Assembly: GCA_934446065.1 (NCBI GenBank)
Contig: CAKSDP010000025.1
Span: forward strand, 1-24,974
From: an uncultured Eubacteriales bacterium
GTDB taxonomy: Bacteria; Bacillota; Clostridia; Oscillospirales; CAG-272
Length of the DNA: 24,974 nt
Direction: 5' to 3'
The position numbers were made by a program, and so were the translations under genes. Below are positions 22,199 through 24,974 of this stretch, piece after piece (within the stretch, counting starts at the first letter, position 1; each line of letters starts with the position of its first letter). Below the pieces are notes generated by a model. That model searched no databases. It was not told the origin of the DNA and worked only from the letters and a program-made list of their open reading frames with translations.

Positions 22199-22230
22199 AA
22201 AAAGGCGCCGGAATAATCCGACGCCTTTTT
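22199..22230 (-). terminator. terminator of the hflX-yigZ unit
   Basis: AAAAAGGCGCCGGA (22199-22212) pairs with TCCGACGCCTTTTT (22217-22230) around ATAA with one mismatch. Read on the minus strand it ends in a long T-run. It could also act on + strand transcripts. Confidence 0.85.
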
Positions 22231-22292
22231 ACTTACTTTATGTCGAGATCAAGTCCGAGCCCGAATCCGAGAGAATCTCTTTCTTCATCGCA

Positions 22293-22943
22293 TCATTCTC
22301 CGAGCTTCGGCTCAAAGAACGATTCATCGCTGACGCTCACCTCTGCGCGTGAGTTTGTGAGATTCACCATATATTCGGCAAAGGATGCAGCTCGATCTGC
22401 GGGCATGATCGCAGATGCACGCACATTCTCCCCGAACTCCGGCACCGTCACGCGGCATTCTTTTGCGCTCTCAAGCGCACGCGATACCTTGCCGTAAAGC
22501 TGGTAATCACACGTAACGTCGATCCGGCGGCACCGCTGCATTGTGACAATTCCGGCATTGTCGGCTGCGCCGGCGGCAGCTTTGCCGTATGCACGCACAA
22601 GCCCCGGCGCCCCGAGGAGTATTCCTCCGAAATACCTCACGACGACCACTGCGGCGCAGCTGAGTCCGCGCTTTGTCAGCACATCGAGACACGGAACACC
22701 GCCCGTTCCCTGCGGCTCGCCGTCGTCGGACATTCTCCGCGCCTCGGCGCCGCCGTCGATGCCGCCGCACACATATGCAAACACGTGATGCCGCGCGTCC
22801 GGGTGCGCAGCTTTTATTTTCGCGATAAACTCCTCCGCAGCCTCCGGCGCGGCGGTCGGCGCGACGTATCCGAGAAACCGCGACTTCTTCTCCGTAAGCT
22901 CAAAATATCCCTCGCCGGCAGGCGTAATATAGCTGTTGTGCAT
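22293..22943 (-). CDS. yigZ: YigZ / IMPACT family protein
   Basis: A 216-residue two-domain protein of the UPF0029/Impact family, the usual length. The N-terminal domain starts with the signature KKSRFLGYVAPTA and includes HHVFAYVCG, SDDGEPQGTGGVPCLDVL and VVVRYFGGILLGAPGLVRAYG, the family's most conserved motifs. The C-terminal ferredoxin-like domain (about 140-210) is ordinary. The cellular role is unsettled; eukaryotic Impact binds Gcn1 and affects translation control, and the bacterial role is unknown. GGAGGAAGT precedes the ATG. The gene is 26 bases after hflX. Oddly, after the TGA stop (22293-22295) the frame stays open for 19 more sense codons to a TAA at 22233-22235, just 3 bases before the terminator. 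Confidence 0.92.
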   Translation of the reverse strand: MHNSYITPAGEGYFELTEKKSRFLGYVAPTAAPEAAEEFIAKIKAAHPDARHHVFAYVCGGIDGGAEARRMSDDGEPQGTGGVPCLDVLTKRGLSCAAVVVVRYFGGILLGAPGLVRAYGKAAAGAADNAGIVTMQRCRRIDVTCDYQLYGKVSRALESAKECRVTVPEFGENVRASAIMPADRAASFAEYMVNLTNSRAEVSVSDESFFEPKLGE

Positions 22944-22954
22944 ACTTCCTCCGC

Positions 22955-22969
22955 GCCCGCACAGCGGGC
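22955..22969 (-). other. intercistronic hairpin between hflX and yigZ
   Basis: GCCCGC (22955-22960) and GCGGGC (22964-22969) form a 6-pair GC stem with a 3-base loop, filling the gap between the hflX stop codon and the yigZ GGAGG site. No U-tract follows. It may tune yigZ translation or mark an RNA processing point. Confidence 0.5.
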
Positions 22970-24778
22970 TTATTTTTCGTCTATATAATCTCTTACCTTG
23001 TAGAGAAATTCATCCGCAAGGCGGCATTTCACGCGCGTTCCCGTGTCCTCGTACTCCTCGGAAATGACTGTGCCGTTGCGTCTTACATATGCTGCGATCT
23101 GTCCGTCGGAATACGGGATCAGAAGCTCAAGCTCCGTCTCGCCCGAACGGAAGAAATCCGCGATCGCGCCCCGCAGCTCGTCCATTCCCGTGCCGCTGAC
23201 CGCATCGGTGCAGAACACGCGCAGCGCGTCCCCTGCGGGATACGATTTCACCGCGCCGGACTTGTCCGTCTTGTTCAGGACGAAAAGCTTCGGCTTATCG
23301 CCCGCACCGATCTCGTCGAGAATCTCGTTTACGACCGCCACCTTGCTGTCAAGCTCCGGACTGTCGCTCTCGACCACGTGGATCAGAAGATCGGCGTGCA
23401 CCGCCTCCTCGAGCGTTGACTTGAACGCCTCGATAAGGGTGTGCGGCAGCTTGCGTATGAATCCGACGGTGTCGATGAGCAGGTACTCCTTGCCGTCCTC
23501 ATCGCGCATCGCGCGAACAGACAGATCGAGCGTCGCGAACAGCATATCCTTCGCAAAGACATCCGACTCGCAAAGGGCGTTGAGTATCGTCGATTTCCCC
23601 GCATTCGTGTATCCGACGAGCGCCGCCGTCGGCAGGCTCTTGCGGCTGCGATCGGCGCGGATCATATCGCGCCGCTTCGAGATCTCGGCTATCTCCTGCT
23701 CGAGGTAGTGGATCCTGCGCAGGATATGACGCCTGTCGGTCTGGAGCTTGGTCTCGCCGGGACCGCGCGTTCCGATTCCGCCGCCGAGACGCGACAGCGA
23801 TGTGCCGCTTCCCGCAAGGCGCGGAAGTCTGTACTTCTGCTGTGCAAGCTCGACCTGGAGTGCGCCCTCGCGTGATTTTGCGCGTGCCGCAAATATGTCG
23901 AGGATCAGCGCCGTGCGGTCGATTATACGCGCACCGCAGAGCATCTCGAGATTACGTATCTGCGACGGCGACAGCTCATCGTCAAATATGATGAGCGATG
24001 CGTCGAGCGCCTGCCGCTCAAGCGCAAGATCGGACGCAAGTCCGCTGCCGCAGTACAATCGCGAATCGGGCGCGGATTTTCTCTGCACGTGATACGCCAC
24101 CGGCACGGCGCCTGCCGTTCGCGCAAGCTCGGCAAGCTCGCGAAGCTCCTCCTCCGGCGACAGTCCCGTATCCGACCGGTCGGTGCTTACACCGACGAGG
24201 ATCGCGCGTACCGTTTCCTCGCCCGCGTCATTCAGCTTTTCCGGCGCGGCGCGGTCGATATCCTCGGCGATCTCAAACAGCTCGTCAAGTTTGTCCTTTT
24301 CCGAGCGCAGGTACGGTCCGTGCAGCGTAGATCCCTCAAACGCGCCGTCTGCGTTCCGCTCAAGTGTTGCAGCCGAGATACCCGTGACAGTTCTGCGCTC
24401 GCAGTTCACGCCGACAACGATCATGGAATCATACCTCATAGAGGTAAGCGAATTTATATCCACGCCGGACGGCACGGCAGTACCGTTCGGATGGGTGTGA
24501 ATGAGCCTCAGCCCGCACAGACGGACGGTCGAGCGGCGCGCTCCCTCCGCCGAGAGCGGAACGCTTCGGCTGTCGCCGACGGTGATGCTCGTGACCCTGT
24601 TTTTGCGATCAAATGTAACGGCGATCTCGCGACCGAGCTCACACGTCACATCCACCATCATTTCGAGGATATCCGAAGGGATATACGACTCCGGCTCATG
24701 CACCGAGTCCGCAAAGCCCTCCATATACTGAATGAGACTTTTTCTAACGTCTCCGATCTCTCCGAGAATTTGTGACAA
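22970..24778 (-). CDS. hflX: GTPase HflX with N-terminal JAMM-like domain
   Basis: A 602-residue protein against about 420 for E. coli HflX, a GTPase that splits stalled 70S ribosomes, notably after heat stress. Residues 190-380 are the HflX N-domain, including LYCGSGLASDL and GGGIGTRGPGETKLQTDRR. The GTPase domain follows with G1 GYTNAGKST (389-397), G3 DTVGF (436-440) and G4 NKTD (502-505). Residues 1-185 are an extra domain containing HTHPNGTAVPSGVD, where His94, His96, Ser104 and Asp107 match the JAMM metal-site spacing, with Glu51 as a possible fourth residue. This long form occurs in Clostridia. The start is TTG at 24778, chosen because GGGAGG is correctly spaced. It heads the hflX-yigZ operon. 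Confidence 0.94.
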   Translation of the reverse strand: MSQILGEIGDVRKSLIQYMEGFADSVHEPESYIPSDILEMMVDVTCELGREIAVTFDRKNRVTSITVGDSRSVPLSAEGARRSTVRLCGLRLIHTHPNGTAVPSGVDINSLTSMRYDSMIVVGVNCERRTVTGISAATLERNADGAFEGSTLHGPYLRSEKDKLDELFEIAEDIDRAAPEKLNDAGEETVRAILVGVSTDRSDTGLSPEEELRELAELARTAGAVPVAYHVQRKSAPDSRLYCGSGLASDLALERQALDASLIIFDDELSPSQIRNLEMLCGARIIDRTALILDIFAARAKSREGALQVELAQQKYRLPRLAGSGTSLSRLGGGIGTRGPGETKLQTDRRHILRRIHYLEQEIAEISKRRDMIRADRSRKSLPTAALVGYTNAGKSTILNALCESDVFAKDMLFATLDLSVRAMRDEDGKEYLLIDTVGFIRKLPHTLIEAFKSTLEEAVHADLLIHVVESDSPELDSKVAVVNEILDEIGAGDKPKLFVLNKTDKSGAVKSYPAGDALRVFCTDAVSGTGMDELRGAIADFFRSGETELELLIPYSDGQIAAYVRRNGTVISEEYEDTGTRVKCRLADEFLYKVRDYIDEK

Positions 24779-24831
24779 CTCTGCCTCCCTTGCGCCGCGT
24801 GATGCTGCGGCGTCAAACCTAAGTTGTATTA

Positions 24832-24860
24832 ATTATACTAAATTTGCCGCATAAATTCAA
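24832..24860 (-). promoter_or_regulatory. promoter of the hflX-yigZ unit
   Basis: On the minus strand, TTGAAT (24855-24860) and consensus TATAAT (24832-24837) are 17 bases apart. The start would be near 24825, about 47 bases before the TTG start codon. I see no heat-shock operator such as CIRCE. Confidence 0.8.
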
Positions 24861-24881
24861 GTCCCCCGTGACACCCGCCCG

Positions 24882-24907
24882 AAACAAACACGCCCTCGTG
24901 TTGGTTT
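24882..24907. other. hairpin upstream of hflX near the window end
   Basis: AAACAAACACG (24882-24892) and CGTGTTGGTTT (24897-24907) pair over 10 of 11 positions around the loop CCCT. It could be a terminator for a minus-strand gene beyond the window, with TGTTTC following, or part of a mobile-element end. The remaining sequence to 24974 shows no gene. Confidence 0.5.
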
Positions 24908-24974
24908 GTCAATGATATGTTACACAGTGCTTCAAAAAATTATCGAGAGTAGCCTTGGGAGAGATCCAGTTAAG

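Noticed and set aside
21926..22216. Open frame of 96 codons beginning MVGVAQLVRASGCGPEGRGFDPHHSP
   Set aside because: It is the well-known false protein produced by translating a tRNA gene, here tRNA-His; the rest is AT-rich spacer.
22238..22291. Separate 16-codon minus-strand peptide MKKEILSDSGSDLIST after yigZ
   Set aside because: It has no convincing ribosome binding site, and the yigZ frame through the same bases gives a more protein-like sequence.
1..24974. CRISPR array, prophage, toxin-antitoxin or defence island
   Set aside because: No regularly spaced repeats, integrase, phage structural gene, nuclease operon or small paired genes could be found. The coding content is housekeeping and metabolism.

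Overview
The window looks like a chromosomal piece of an uncultured, fermentative member of the Bacillota, class Clostridia. It is moderately GC-rich, with G/C-ending codons favoured in genes and AT-rich intergenic DNA. Supporting signs are AAAGGAG-type ribosome binding sites on nearly every gene, TTGACA-17-TATAAT promoters, an L-lactate dehydrogenase, a clostridial-type cellodextrin phosphorylase, a DUF3794/LysM protein like the spore coat protein SipL, and a HflX GTPase with the long N-terminal domain found in Clostridia. I cannot place it below class level. No phage, insertion sequence, CRISPR array or plasmid gene is visible. Both window ends are AT-rich and gene-free.

Layout. 1-6918: a complete F-type ATP synthase operon on the + strand (atpI-B-E-F-H-A-G-D-C) with its own promoter and a terminator. 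6932-12172: a minus-strand block holding a TetR-family regulator, a large GH94 cellodextrin phosphorylase and a SipL-like protein. 12292-19599: a plus-strand block with a CPA2 Na+/H+ antiporter behind a structured leader, a membrane-anchored amidase, a UDPGP-family nucleotidyltransferase, a CBM9-like lipoprotein, RecG and a second lipoprotein, ending in a bidirectional terminator. 19619-21597: divergent ldh (-) and a metallo-beta-lactamase-fold hydrolase (+). 21684-22039: tRNA-Gly(TCC), tRNA-Arg(TCT) and tRNA-His(GTG). 22199-24860: hflX-yigZ on the minus strand.

How the genes may work together. The clearest theme is sodium bioenergetics. The c subunit carries the Na+-site residues in the two-carboxylate form described for Fusobacterium nucleatum. 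The epsilon subunit lacks its C-terminal inhibitory helices. A second locus encodes an antiporter with the Asp-Asp pair of electrogenic Na+/H+ exchangers, behind a short leader RNA that can fold in two alternative ways next to the ribosome binding site. I suspect a Na+ riboswitch there but cannot prove it. A second theme is cellodextrin fermentation: phosphorolysis yields glucose-1-phosphate, a nucleotidyltransferase may activate sugar-1-phosphates, and LDH disposes of reducing power.

Other points worth attention are a JAMM-like metal-site motif in the N-terminal domain of HflX, and an in-frame, coding-looking 19-codon tail beyond the TGA stop of yigZ that ends just before the terminator.
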